DNA of 64,000 nucleotides from RFSX01 sp964591455. GTDB lineage: Bacteria; Bacteroidota; Bacteroidia; Chitinophagales; Saprospiraceae. Made by a program: the position numbers and the translations under genes. The stretch lies in assembly GCA_964591455.1 (NCBI GenBank), contig CAZQDZ010000013.1, positions 37,855-101,854 on the forward strand, written 5' to 3'. Within the stretch, counting starts at the first letter, position 1; the number at the start of each line of letters is the position of its first letter. A model generated the notes under the pieces. That model had not been told where the DNA came from, made no database searches, and was given only the letters and a program-made list of their open reading frames with translations. Below are positions 10,013-18,641 of the stretch, piece by piece.

Positions 10013-10567
10013 TTATAAATAGTTATTAAAAGATTCAATATCCTTACTGATATTATCAGCAAGCACATTATAAACACCAAGAAACTTTTGTTTTGTTCCC
10101 TCGATTTTAGTTGTTGCTTCTTCTACATCCTGATCTACATTATCTATGCGTCCTTGAAAAATTTCAATCTCTCTCTGAAGCTCAAGAATTTTAGCCTTAT
10201 GAGCTTCTATTTTATTGCCTAACTCACTGACTTCCAATTTTCTGCCATCAATTTTTTCATTCTTTCTAGCAATGAGGGCAGCAGCGAATGATTCCCGCTC
10301 ATTCTCTAAGACATTGATATACTTCTTAGCAGACTTGATTAATTTATCTTTAGTAAGACCCATTGTTGCTGCAGTAGCAAACGCTGATTTATAAGAAGTG
10401 GATAAATCCATATCCATCTGAATTAAGGAAGCTACAGATTGCTTAAACTTGAAGTAATCGAAAGTATTAGCATCAAAATTATGCTTCAGCGCTCTTAATA
10501 GAGCATAAATGGACTTTTCATCCTTGCCTTTGATGTCAGGGAATAACTCTTGAATGTCAATTGCCAT
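10013..10567 (-). CDS. Soluble coiled-coil protein, partner of the PspA-like gene; function unknown
   Basis: About 184 residues from the ATG at 10567 (MAIDIQELFPDI). An in-frame ATG 39 bases upstream (10606) would add a hydrophobic stretch of 13 residues that looks unlike the rest, so I prefer the downstream start. The first ~95 residues look globular. Residues ~95-150 are a coiled coil rich in Glu/Lys (for example EIEAHKAKILELQREIEI-type heptads). There are no cysteines or catalytic motifs. It is the first gene of a two-gene unit with the membrane PspA-like protein, 7 bases apart, which suggests they work together, perhaps on membranes (inference). I do not recognise the family. Confidence 0.7.
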   Translation of the reverse strand: MAIDIQELFPDIKGKDEKSIYALLRALKHNFDANTFDYFKFKQSVASLIQMDMDLSTSYKSAFATAATMGLTKDKLIKSAKKYINVLENERESFAAALIARKNEKIDGRKLEVSELGNKIEAHKAKILELQREIEIFQGRIDNVDQDVEEATTKIEGTKQKFLGVYNVLADNISKDIESFNNYL

Positions 10568-10726
10568 TGGGAAATTTAACTTGAAGATAGGAACAATCAC
10601 GAACATACTCAGTCTATTTTAGACCATTTAGTTCTCTCGTTCTATGAATGAGCTCTAATAATCATCATATTTATCATAAATCAATCAATTTCAGAAAATA
10701 ATATATTATTATAAAATATAATATGT

Positions 10727-10734
10727 TATTTTTG
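10727..10734 (+). promoter_or_regulatory. -7 promoter box (TATTTTTG) of the adhesin gene
   Basis: Exact TAnnTTTG match, in a very A+T-rich stretch about 100 bases before the 10838 start. The predicted transcript start is near 10739-10742. Confidence 0.5.
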
Positions 10735-10792
10735 CACTATTCCCTCCCCTAACAGCAGTAATGCCTCTATTGTGGTGCATATGCCCAAGATA

Positions 10793-10818
10793 GAGTAAGA
10801 TTCACTTTTACTCGTTTT
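10793..10818 (+). other. Weak hairpin followed by T-tract in the adhesin leader
   Basis: GAGTAA (10793-10798) pairs with TTACTC (10808-10813), followed by GTTTTT. The stem has only 6 bp and two G/C pairs. It could be a leader attenuator between the promoter box and the start codon, or chance. Confidence 0.25.
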
Positions 10819-10837
10819 TCCAAGTATTGATATAATT

Positions 10838-13800
10838 ATGATGAAGTATTCAATTGTCTTTTTGGTTATGCTATGTTTACCCTCTATAGCATATAATCAA
10901 TGTATGAGTTCATATGCTCAAGAATCAGGGCTCTCTGGCTTACCGAGTACTGCCATATGGACTAGTGTTCCTAATATAGTGGGAAGCCCTGACGGTGTAG
11001 GAGCAGAAATTCTCAGTTTTACACCGCTGAACTCTGGAGGTTCTACATCAATACTAGGAGCTTGGGATTTTGGTATTTCTGTACCATGTAATGCTACCAT
11101 AGATATGGTAAGCTTTAATGTAGTGAGAAGAAATAATGCAGGATCAGGAGATGTGAGAGATGAGACTGCTTTTTTGAGATTTGAAGACTTTTCGATTTCT
11201 TCAATAAATGGAGCAGATCAGACAACATCTTTTATTAATTCTACAACTTCGTTTGAAACAGCAACCATTTCTCCTGCAGGAGGATGGGGATCGATTCTTA
11301 CACCTGATATAATCAATAATCCACTTTTTGGAGTTTTGTTGACTTTCGAGAATCTCTCTACAGCAACAGGATTTCCAGAAATAGATGCAGTAGAAATGGA
11401 AGTTTGTTATACAGTCAATGGCGCTCCTCAATCACCTATAGAAGCATCTATACTGGAACAAGTAGATAATCTTTGTGGTCCTAGTGCCAGTGGTTCATTA
11501 ACCATAAATGCCAGTGGGAGTACTGGAGATTTTGAGTATTCTATAGATGGAGGTGCTACTTGGGTTACTAACAATGTATTTACTGCACTAACTACAGGAA
11601 CTTATCAGGTGCTGGTGCGAGATTCAGATTTGTCTTGTGTATCTGATTTGGGACCATACTTCGTAGGATGTAATCCAGGGCAAATTCTTCAGGTTGGAGA
11701 CGCAATATATACATGCTTACCTACTAGCTCTGACCCGGTTACCTTAGCTATAGACAGAGTACAAGAGTTGAACACATTCTTCAATAATGGAATGGTAGAT
11801 GTAGATGTTTCACCACTATTACAATCTGAGGCTTTTACGTGGACTACTTCTGACCTCGGAGGATCAGTCTTTGGTGTAGCAATTGACGATGATTTTAATA
11901 TATATACGGGCTTGTCTAGCCTATACAATCTAATTTCGCCTGTAAGTTCACCAGACTTTATTCGAATAGATGGCGTCACAGGAGCACCAGCAATTTTAGC
12001 CACACTGCCCGGGACAGCAGGGATAGGACAATTAGAATATCACTCAGCATGTGATCAGGTTTTCCTTACTAACCTTGACGACGGCATGATATATAGGTTT
12101 GATACAAATGGTAATCTGCTATCTACGTTTGATCCACTAGGTGCAGATAATGGTATAGATGGTCTTGCACCACTGGGTGAGCGACTCGTAGCTGTGTCTT
12201 TTAATACAGCAGAAGATAGACTTTATTATTCTGTTTGGGCTAATGATGCTATTAATAACGGAATGCGAAACACCATTAGGTCAGTAGCCATTAACCCAGT
12301 GTCTTGTGATTTTATGCCGGCAACTGATATTCAGGAGTTTGTGATGCCTTTTATTTCTGAAACAGAAAATAGTAATAACGATTTCAGTATGCCAGTGATA
12401 GACATAGAGTTTAGTCTAAGTGGGAATATGTTATTATTATCGGAATCAGGATTTAATTCTACTGTTCCTATTACGCAACCTCATACAGGAAGAGTTCTTA
12501 GGATAGATGGTATGACCACAGCTTGGTCCCTTGCTAATAATCCACCGGCGGGCAACATGGATTACCAATATCAGATTGGAACAGTCAATGATGGAACTAA
12601 TGCCTTAGGAGGAGTAGATTTTGCATATGCCGGCATGGATGCAGGTGGGTGTGTGAGTGATGAAGAAGCTTTTATTCTGGCTACAGGAGATGCACTTAGA
12701 GGGGTAGATTGTACAGTAGGAGGTTGTGTATATGGATTACAATATATACCGATAGAAGGAGGAAGACCAGAGACATCAGTTTTGGTGGATTTAGCCAGAG
12801 CACCAGATTCTCAGCAGAAAGGATTTTTTGGTGATGTAGATGTCGTCACAGGTTGTTGCCCTTGTGCATGTCCAGCACTAGATTTTACCATAGACGCTAC
12901 AGATGTAAATTTATGTAATGGCGAAATGTCAACACTTTGTGTAACAACTCCTGTTGGGGCTGCACCGCCTTTCACTTATTTGTGGGATGATGGATCTACA
13001 ACACCATGTATAACAGTAAGCCCTACGATGACTACAACATATATGGTTGATATAATGGATTCAAATATGTGTATGTACTCTGAATCTATTACCATTAGCT
13101 TATCTCCTATTTTATCTATCATTGGACTTAATGAGGTAAATAATACAGGATGTACTTCTCTTCTTGGTGCTATTACTATAGATGTAATGGGAGGTACTGC
13201 TCCACTTACATTTAGCATAGATGGAGGTGCTACAAGTTCTACAACAAATAGCTTTACAAATCTGGATGCCGGCACCTATGACATAGTTGTTACAGATGCC
13301 TTCGGATGTACAGTATCTTCATCTACAACCTTGTCTGGTCCGCCACCAATTACAATATCTGCATCGTCTACCGCTGATACTGAGTGTAATTCAGATAATG
13401 GAACGATAACAATTACTGCTTCTGGTGGTACAGCGCCACTTATGTACAGTATAGACGGTGGTTCTACCTTTAGTGCAAACGACGTATTCGCCAACGTCAT
13501 GGAAGGGACCTACAGCATTGTAGTTTCAGATGCTGGATCATGTATGGTGACAGATATGGTAACCGTCGTCGGCCCAGGAATGATAAGTGTCTCAGCAGTA
13601 GCTACTCAGGATACAGAATGTGCGATGAATAATGGGACTATCACCATCACTGAGATGGGGGGCACGTCTCCAATTATGTACAGTATAGATAATGGTGTCA
13701 CTTTTAGTGCTAATCCAGTTTTTAGCAATGTAATGGATGGCACATATGACATATTAATTTCTGATGCAGGGGGCTGTACAGCAACAACTACTGCAACTGT

Positions 13801-15964
13801 AGCTGGTCCCGATGCGGTTTCTATTTCATTCATGACTACTCAAGATACCGAGTGCGAAACAGATAATGGATCTATAAGCATTACGGCTACAGGAGGGACT
13901 CTTCCATATATGTATAGTATAGATGGTGGAATTACTTTTGGTACCAACCCTACAATTACAAATCTTAGCGATGGGGTGTATAATATTGTAGTTTCTGATG
14001 CAGGAAATTGTTCAGATTCTGGGATTGCAACTATAGCAGGTCCAGATCCAATAATGGCCAGGGAAAGTTCATTTGATGATACTGATTGTGATTTGGATAA
14101 TGGGAGAATAGTGATTACTGCTACTGGAGGGACTTCACCTCTCTCATATAGTATAGATGGAATAACGTTTGGCCCTAATAATGAATTTACTGGGCTGGCT
14201 CCTGGACAATATGATGTGGTTATCAGAGATAGCCAAGATTGTACTGAGTCAATAACAAATATCAATATCGGTGAGCCTGATTGTAATATCACAGGTGCTA
14301 TCGGTGATTTTGTATTCGAAGATTTGGATGGAGATGGTACACAAGATCCAGGAGAGCCTGGAATCCCTGATGTAAGAGTAGAATTATTTAATAGTAACAA
14401 TGTCCTTATTGGAATAGAAATAACAGATTCAAATGGAAATTTCTTGTTTGATGATGTTCCAGGCGGAGATTTCTTTATCAGATTTGTTAGACTGGATGAT
14501 GAATTCACCGCCACATTTCCAAATGCCTCTGGTAATACAAGTACAGATAGTGATGTAGACGATTCCAATGGACCATTTACTACTCCTATTTTTACACTTG
14601 ACGATGGCGAGATTGATTTAAGTCAAGATTTAGGCGTCTTCAGATGTATTCCTATAGGAGAAAATATTTGGTTTGACTTGAATGAAGATGGTATAAGAGA
14701 TAATAGTGAGAATGGAATTAACGGTGTACAAGTGGAGTTATTTAGAATGGTCGGTTCATTTTGGATTAAAACAGATATAACCATATCTGGTCATAAACCT
14801 GGTACAGGTTCAGAAGATGGATTCTTTAAATTCTGTGCACCTCCTGGTACCTATTATCTTCAGTTTTTGACTTCTGCTAATAGAATTGTCACTACAGTAC
14901 CCAATAGGGGAGTGGATGAAACAAGGGATAGTGATTTGACTAATAGATTTGGTCCTGGAACCACAGATGAATTCACTGTCCGTTCTGATGATGAACGATG
15001 TGATATAGGAGCTGGATATGTTCCAGCTGGAAGTATCGGAGATTTTGTTTGGTTTGATTCTAATACAAATGGCCTGAGGGATAGCGATGAAGAAGGAATG
15101 CCAGGGGTGAGAATAGAAGCTATAAATTCAGAAGGCACCGTCTTAGCGTTAACCAACACAGACGATAGTGGAATGTATATATTGGATCTCTTACCAGAAG
15201 ATGAATACTTTGTAAGATTCGTCTTACCTGACGGGTTCTTTTCTACTGCGCCTAATGTAGGTACAGATGAGACGAGGGATAGTGATATAGATGACAGTAA
15301 TGGGCTTAATACGACAGCACTAATGTTAGTCAGACCAGGAGAACATGTCAATGTAGATGCAGGTTTAGTGTCTAGCGCACTTCCAGTGACTTGGCTAGGA
15401 ATTACAGCAGAGAAGGAAGATGATTACAATTTAATCAAGTGGTCAGTAGCCCAGGAGAGAAATGTAAGTCACTACGAATTACAGAAAGCAGCTGTGAATC
15501 CATTAGAATTTGAGACGATTGGGTCAGTTGATTCAGAATATGGTACATTCTCTGGTATTCTAGAATATGCTTTGGAAGACTTTACTTTTGAGGCTGGTCT
15601 TAATTACTATAGGATTAAACAGCTTGATTTTGATGGCAAATTTTCATTTTCTGATGTAGTTAGTATAGATAACACTACTGCTAGCAAAGAGAAGAAACTT
15701 AGGCTTAATGTATATCCTAATCCAGTTCAAGAGGAATTGAATATAGCATTAGAGCTAATCGGTAATACACAGGAAGTAGAAATTAGAATGTATAATCAAC
15801 TGGGTCAATTGATGTCATCAGGTCAGATTTTTGATTTTAACGTAGAAAGTGGACTTAAAACCTACCCTATAGATGTTACTTCTTTCGTTACTGGGATCTA
15901 TACACTGGAAATTAAAGTGGATAACCAGCAGGAAATAAGAAAAATAGCTATAACTAAAATGTAA
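10838..15964 (+). CDS. Giant secreted adhesin: SprB repeats, SdrD-B-like domains, T9SS sorting domain
   Basis: 1708 residues. A Sec signal peptide (~1-20) is followed by a Cys-containing N-terminal beta domain (~21-195), one SprB-like module (~200-275), a propeller-like region (~330-640) and a PKD/Ig-like Cys-rich stretch (~680-755). Five tandem 78-residue SprB-type repeats (~759-1148) come next, each with NGxIxIxxxGGTxPxxYSIDG. Then come three SdrD-B/Cna-B-like domains starting IGDFVFEDLDGDG (~1155), IGENIWFDLNEDG (~1272) and IGDFVWFDSNTNG (~1400), a linker (~1513-1620) and a type A T9SS C-terminal domain (LNVYPNPVQEEL, ~1623 to the end). Known relatives are gliding/adhesion surface proteins; T9SS export and surface attachment are inferred. 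It is monocistronic, ending at a strong terminator. Confidence 0.93.
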   Translation: MMKYSIVFLVMLCLPSIAYNQCMSSYAQESGLSGLPSTAIWTSVPNIVGSPDGVGAEILSFTPLNSGGSTSILGAWDFGISVPCNATIDMVSFNVVRRNNAGSGDVRDETAFLRFEDFSISSINGADQTTSFINSTTSFETATISPAGGWGSILTPDIINNPLFGVLLTFENLSTATGFPEIDAVEMEVCYTVNGAPQSPIEASILEQVDNLCGPSASGSLTINASGSTGDFEYSIDGGATWVTNNVFTALTTGTYQVLVRDSDLSCVSDLGPYFVGCNPGQILQVGDAIYTCLPTSSDPVTLAIDRVQELNTFFNNGMVDVDVSPLLQSEAFTWTTSDLGGSVFGVAIDDDFNIYTGLSSLYNLISPVSSPDFIRIDGVTGAPAILATLPGTAGIGQLEYHSACDQVFLTNLDDGMIYRFDTNGNLLSTFDPLGADNGIDGLAPLGERLVAVSFNTAEDRLYYSVWANDAINNGMRNTIRSVAINPVSCDFMPATDIQEFVMPFISETENSNNDFSMPVIDIEFSLSGNMLLLSESGFNSTVPITQPHTGRVLRIDGMTTAWSLANNPPAGNMDYQYQIGTVNDGTNALGGVDFAYAGMDAGGCVSDEEAFILATGDALRGVDCTVGGCVYGLQYIPIEGGRPETSVLVDLARAPDSQQKGFFGDVDVVTGCCPCACPALDFTIDATDVNLCNGEMSTLCVTTPVGAAPPFTYLWDDGSTTPCITVSPTMTTTYMVDIMDSNMCMYSESITISLSPILSIIGLNEVNNTGCTSLLGAITIDVMGGTAPLTFSIDGGATSSTTNSFTNLDAGTYDIVVTDAFGCTVSSSTTLSGPPPITISASSTADTECNSDNGTITITASGGTAPLMYSIDGGSTFSANDVFANVMEGTYSIVVSDAGSCMVTDMVTVVGPGMISVSAVATQDTECAMNNGTITITEMGGTSPIMYSIDNGVTFSANPVFSNVMDGTYDILISDAGGCTATTTATVAGPDAVSISFMTTQDTECETDNGSISITATGGTLPYMYSIDGGITFGTNPTITNLSDGVYNIVVSDAGNCSDSGIATIAGPDPIMARESSFDDTDCDLDNGRIVITATGGTSPLSYSIDGITFGPNNEFTGLAPGQYDVVIRDSQDCTESITNINIGEPDCNITGAIGDFVFEDLDGDGTQDPGEPGIPDVRVELFNSNNVLIGIEITDSNGNFLFDDVPGGDFFIRFVRLDDEFTATFPNASGNTSTDSDVDDSNGPFTTPIFTLDDGEIDLSQDLGVFRCIPIGENIWFDLNEDGIRDNSENGINGVQVELFRMVGSFWIKTDITISGHKPGTGSEDGFFKFCAPPGTYYLQFLTSANRIVTTVPNRGVDETRDSDLTNRFGPGTTDEFTVRSDDERCDIGAGYVPAGSIGDFVWFDSNTNGLRDSDEEGMPGVRIEAINSEGTVLALTNTDDSGMYILDLLPEDEYFVRFVLPDGFFSTAPNVGTDETRDSDIDDSNGLNTTALMLVRPGEHVNVDAGLVSSALPVTWLGITAEKEDDYNLIKWSVAQERNVSHYELQKAAVNPLEFETIGSVDSEYGTFSGILEYALEDFTFEAGLNYYRIKQLDFDGKFSFSDVVSIDNTTASKEKKLRLNVYPNPVQEELNIALELIGNTQEVEIRMYNQLGQLMSSGQIFDFNVESGLKTYPIDVTSFVTGIYTLEIKVDNQQEIRKIAITKM
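13111..14281 (+). repeat. Five tandem 78-residue SprB-type coding repeats
   Basis: Five units of 234 bases inside the adhesin gene. Each carries a conserved Thr/Glu-Cys-x-x-x-(N/D)-G start, GGTxPxxYSID and a closing Gly-Pro-(Asp/Gly). The repeats diverge in DNA, so they are old duplications under protein-level selection rather than fresh copies. Confidence 0.9.
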
Positions 15965-16019
15965 ATAGCTGTCACATATAAGACATATAGTAGAAAGCAC
16001 TATAAGTCAGACTTTATAG

Positions 16020-16064
16020 GCAAAAGAGGTTGGATTCACTTAGAATTCAACCTCTTTTGCTTTT
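16020..16064 (+). terminator. Strong intrinsic terminator after the adhesin gene
   Basis: A 13-bp perfect stem (16020-16032 with 16048-16060, GCAAAAGAGGTTG/CAACCTCTTTTGC), extended inside by five more pairs including one wobble, is followed by TTTTG. It starts 56 bases past the adhesin stop codon. Confidence 0.85.
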
Positions 16065-16124
16065 GTTAAAATTATTGTTTTAAAAAAAAAGTGATAAGAC
16101 TTTTCCCTCAATAATATTTTACAT

Positions 16125-16198
16125 TATATTTGCAGCGGAAGTTGTTCTATAATGATTGGCTAGTGTTGTATCGCTCGATATGGCACTAGTTTTTTTTT
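16125..16198 (+). ncRNA. Candidate short RNA: promoter box to terminator within ~75 bases
   Basis: A TATATTTG box (16125-16132, exact TAnnTTTG) is followed about 28 bases later by a hairpin whose arms CTAGTG (16160-16165) and CACTAG (16184-16189) enclose an inner TATC/GATA stem. Nine T residues follow (16190-16198). This is a classic intrinsic terminator. With no ORF between, the simplest reading is a ~60-nt transcript, or a constitutive attenuator in the leader of the 16359 lipoprotein gene. The rest of 16065-16358 shows nothing else. Confidence 0.35.
16160..16198 (+). terminator. Hairpin plus nine T residues upstream of the lipoprotein gene
   Basis: A 6-bp outer stem and a 4-bp inner stem joined by wobble pairs, then an uninterrupted run of nine T. 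It lies about 160 bases before the ATG at 16359. Confidence 0.6.
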
Positions 16199-16358
16199 GT
16201 GCCAGTTGGTACGTATCATCTAAAGTCTGTCTAGGTTAAAAACAATCTTATTCCAATTTGATCTTTACAATTAGCGTAAAAATCTAAGAGTTAGAATTGA
16301 ACATGATTATTTATGTGTTTTAGCTAAGTTAGTTCGTTATTGAATCATAATATTTCTG

Positions 16359-17381
16359 ATGAAGATCTTACAAATTACCTTTCTTGTACTCACAACATTC
16401 CTTCTTTCTTGCGATGATCCAGCTCCCAATGATGAGAATGGGATTCTGGGTTTTGAATTATTAAGTGAGATAAATGGTCATTGGGTTGGGACAAATCAAA
16501 CTGGCTTTGGTTTTTTTGATTGGTTTACTTTTGACTTCAGACCTATTTCAGGTTCACACAGCCATTCCATATATGAAGGAGCGACAAACCAGAATATAAT
16601 CAACTCTGTTTTCGTAGCAGACTATGAAGGTGAGAAGAGAATCCTAGCAAGAAATGGTGGATGGTTAGGCACACAGTATCGTGCCACATATTTTATATTA
16701 GATATTGCAGAACCAGATCAGGAGGAAAGGTATTACAGATTGGTAGACGCTATAGGTGGAGAGGATAGAGCATTTATAGAATTTAGATTCAGACAAGATT
16801 CTATCTTCTTTGATGCCTACAAAGATAATTCAGGGGCTCTTGACAAACCTTTTCTGCATATGTCCTTTAAAGGGTCGAACAGGAACCGCACATATTCTGA
16901 GCCTGCTGTAGAATTATTTAATTTCCCTACAACTGATGCTGAAGTTGGTTTTCCAGATGGATTTCAAAACTTGGTCGATCCCGACTCCGCACTCTATCTG
17001 GAAGAAAGCGAAGATCCGTTTCCGAAGTCAGATCATGGGCACATCAGCGATCTTGTTATAGACATCCTCAGAAATTCTCAGACTGCAAACAGTGGTCTTT
17101 TATTATATATTTCTAAAGGAGAGATTGTTTCTAGTAATGGCTTGGTTGATTTTGATAATCTAGACAATAGTGTGGTAAGAACAATTGATATAAACAACTC
17201 TGGGAACCAGTATACAACAACCTACCTACATCCAGATGATTATTACATCACCATATTTTCTGATGAGGATGCCAATGGCTTTCCATCATCTGGAGACCCT
17301 TCTAGTATAAGTGTGATAAAAAAAGTTGATCCTGAATTGATTGAGAGTACCACTGTGGAGATAACCCTACTTATACAATGA
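16359..17381 (+). CDS. Lipoprotein of unknown function
   Basis: 340 residues. The N-terminus is a lipoprotein signal with lipobox FLLSC (Cys18), followed by DDPAPND; acidic residues right after the Cys favour surface export in Bacteroidota (known LES idea, inference here). The body is beta-rich, with a glycine/tryptophan stretch NGHWVGTNQTGFGFFDWF, a His pair in SGSHSHS, and a C-terminal part that looks like a small beta sandwich (HPDDYYITIFSDEDANGF). I do not recognise a family. It is 4 bases upstream of the VOC gene, so both are likely one transcript. Confidence 0.8.
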   Translation: MKILQITFLVLTTFLLSCDDPAPNDENGILGFELLSEINGHWVGTNQTGFGFFDWFTFDFRPISGSHSHSIYEGATNQNIINSVFVADYEGEKRILARNGGWLGTQYRATYFILDIAEPDQEERYYRLVDAIGGEDRAFIEFRFRQDSIFFDAYKDNSGALDKPFLHMSFKGSNRNRTYSEPAVELFNFPTTDAEVGFPDGFQNLVDPDSALYLEESEDPFPKSDHGHISDLVIDILRNSQTANSGLLLYISKGEIVSSNGLVDFDNLDNSVVRTIDINNSGNQYTTTYLHPDDYYITIFSDEDANGFPSSGDPSSISVIKKVDPELIESTTVEITLLIQ

Positions 17382-17385
17382 CCTA

Positions 17386-18099
17386 ATGGGGAAAGGAGAA
17401 CTTATATGGGCAGATCTATCTACTTATGGTACTAAAAGCTCGATCGACTTTTATTCTGATGTTTTCGGATGGAATCTTATAGATGAATCTGGATACTTCA
17501 TATCTACATTAGATGATTTACCTATAGCTGGACTTTACGAAACGCCTGCTTTCTTCAAGAAAATAAAAATGCCTCATTTCTGGATGAGTTATTTCCAAGT
17601 AGATTCAGTTACGGAGACCTCTCAGATTGCAGCTTCTCATGGAGGGAAGGTAGAAATAAATAATATTGATTTCTACAACGGTAAGATTTCTCTGATCAGA
17701 GATCCGTTAGGGGCTGGGTTTACAATATATGAAGGGAAAGACCTGGGTCTTCCTAGGACGCTTAAAAACAATCATATCATCAGTACAGAGCTCCATGTAT
17801 CCAAGCTTGATGAGGTAATGTCATTTTACAATACAATTTTCGATTGGAGATATGTAAAAATTGATGAGAATGCATGTCAGATTTACATAGGCGATAAACT
17901 GACCAATATCAGAATGATGGAGATTCCAAATGACTATAAAGGAAACTACGAGTACTGGGTCCTTACATTCAAAGTGAAGAATGTTACTGAATCAATTAAA
18001 CTCATCAAGAAAAAGGGCGGTCAGATAATTAACATGGAATCCGGTCGTTCTATGAGCTCTGATAATTCAGGTGAAGCGTTTTTCTATATTTCTGAGTAA
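17386..18099 (+). CDS. VOC (glyoxalase/bleomycin-resistance fold) protein, two domains
   Basis: 237 residues made of two successive vicinal-oxygen-chelate domains (~1-120 and ~125-237). Domain 1 has WADLSTYGTKSSIDFYSDVFGW and ends RDPLGAGFTIYEG; domain 2 has STELHVSKLDEVMSFYNTIFDW. The paired layout resembles the CFP-30-like VOC proteins. Substrate and chemistry cannot be read from this: some metal-ligand positions look replaced (Asp/Ser in place of a His), so it may bind a ligand rather than catalyse. It lies in the same direction and 4 bases after the lipoprotein gene. Confidence 0.85.
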   Translation: MGKGELIWADLSTYGTKSSIDFYSDVFGWNLIDESGYFISTLDDLPIAGLYETPAFFKKIKMPHFWMSYFQVDSVTETSQIAASHGGKVEINNIDFYNGKISLIRDPLGAGFTIYEGKDLGLPRTLKNNHIISTELHVSKLDEVMSFYNTIFDWRYVKIDENACQIYIGDKLTNIRMMEIPNDYKGNYEYWVLTFKVKNVTESIKLIKKKGGQIINMESGRSMSSDNSGEAFFYISE

Positions 18100-18641
18100 A
18101 TGTATAAGCAGTACTAGAAACCAAATTTCAACCCCACAAGATGCATCATAAATTGTGTTGAAATCATCTACCTTATGTATTGGTATTAAGGCTGACTTAT
18201 AATTGTAAAAATACCAAGAGAAATCATTGAGTTAAATTATGTATAGTTTGCCTGTTATATAGGATTGGATCTATAAATGACAAGCTTCTGGTTCAGACTC
18301 AATATGTTTATCCTTTACCATTTATGCAGAGACTTTTGGTATCGGAGTGTGGCGATCTGTGGATTAGCCAGAATGGGAGAAAGTAATGAATATGATGGAC
18401 GAGATTGTGGGTGGCGACGAGTTAAAATTGGGGATCGTTTGAGTGCCATTTGCCAAAGCACAGATTCTGGTGCCACTTAGGAAAAACTACTGATGTCCCA
18501 CTAGTAGGTGTCAATCAAGTCCACGTCATAGAATAAGAAGAGAACCAATTTCTTTTATGGGGAGCTGGCAAGATTGGATTTATAGTTATAGTCGAAAGCT
18601 GGGTAAATGGCATTTTGAGAGTAGAATAATCGGGTTTTGCA
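18100..18641. other. 542-base gap with a possible decayed coding fragment
   Basis: No intact gene is supported. An inverted repeat (ATTTCAAC 18125-18132 with GTTGAAAT 18157-18164) lies just after the VOC stop and could act as a weak transcription end. From about 18330 to 18640 short plus-strand pieces look protein-like but are broken by stops and frame changes (for example PEWEKVMNMMDEIVGGDELK in one frame, then VPLVGVNQVHVIE in another). This may be a remnant gene. The 67-codon ORF at 18277-18480 is not convincing. Confidence 0.35.

Noticed and set aside
13840..14568. 242-codon antisense frame in the adhesin gene (and similar ones at 11689, 12976, 14860)
   Set aside because: They fall across SprB and SdrD-like repeats whose codon bias keeps the opposite strand open; the translations repeat themselves with the repeat period.
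16150..16170. Similarity of TATAATGATTGGCTAGTGTT to TGTAATGATCGGCTAATGTT near 36048
   Set aside because: 17 of 20 matches, but among all pairs of positions in 64 kb several such matches are expected by chance, and the following structures differ.
18277..18480. 67-codon ORF MTSFWFRLNM...
   Set aside because: No domain, no promoter box, odd composition rich in Cys, Arg and Trp; better explained as part of a decayed region.
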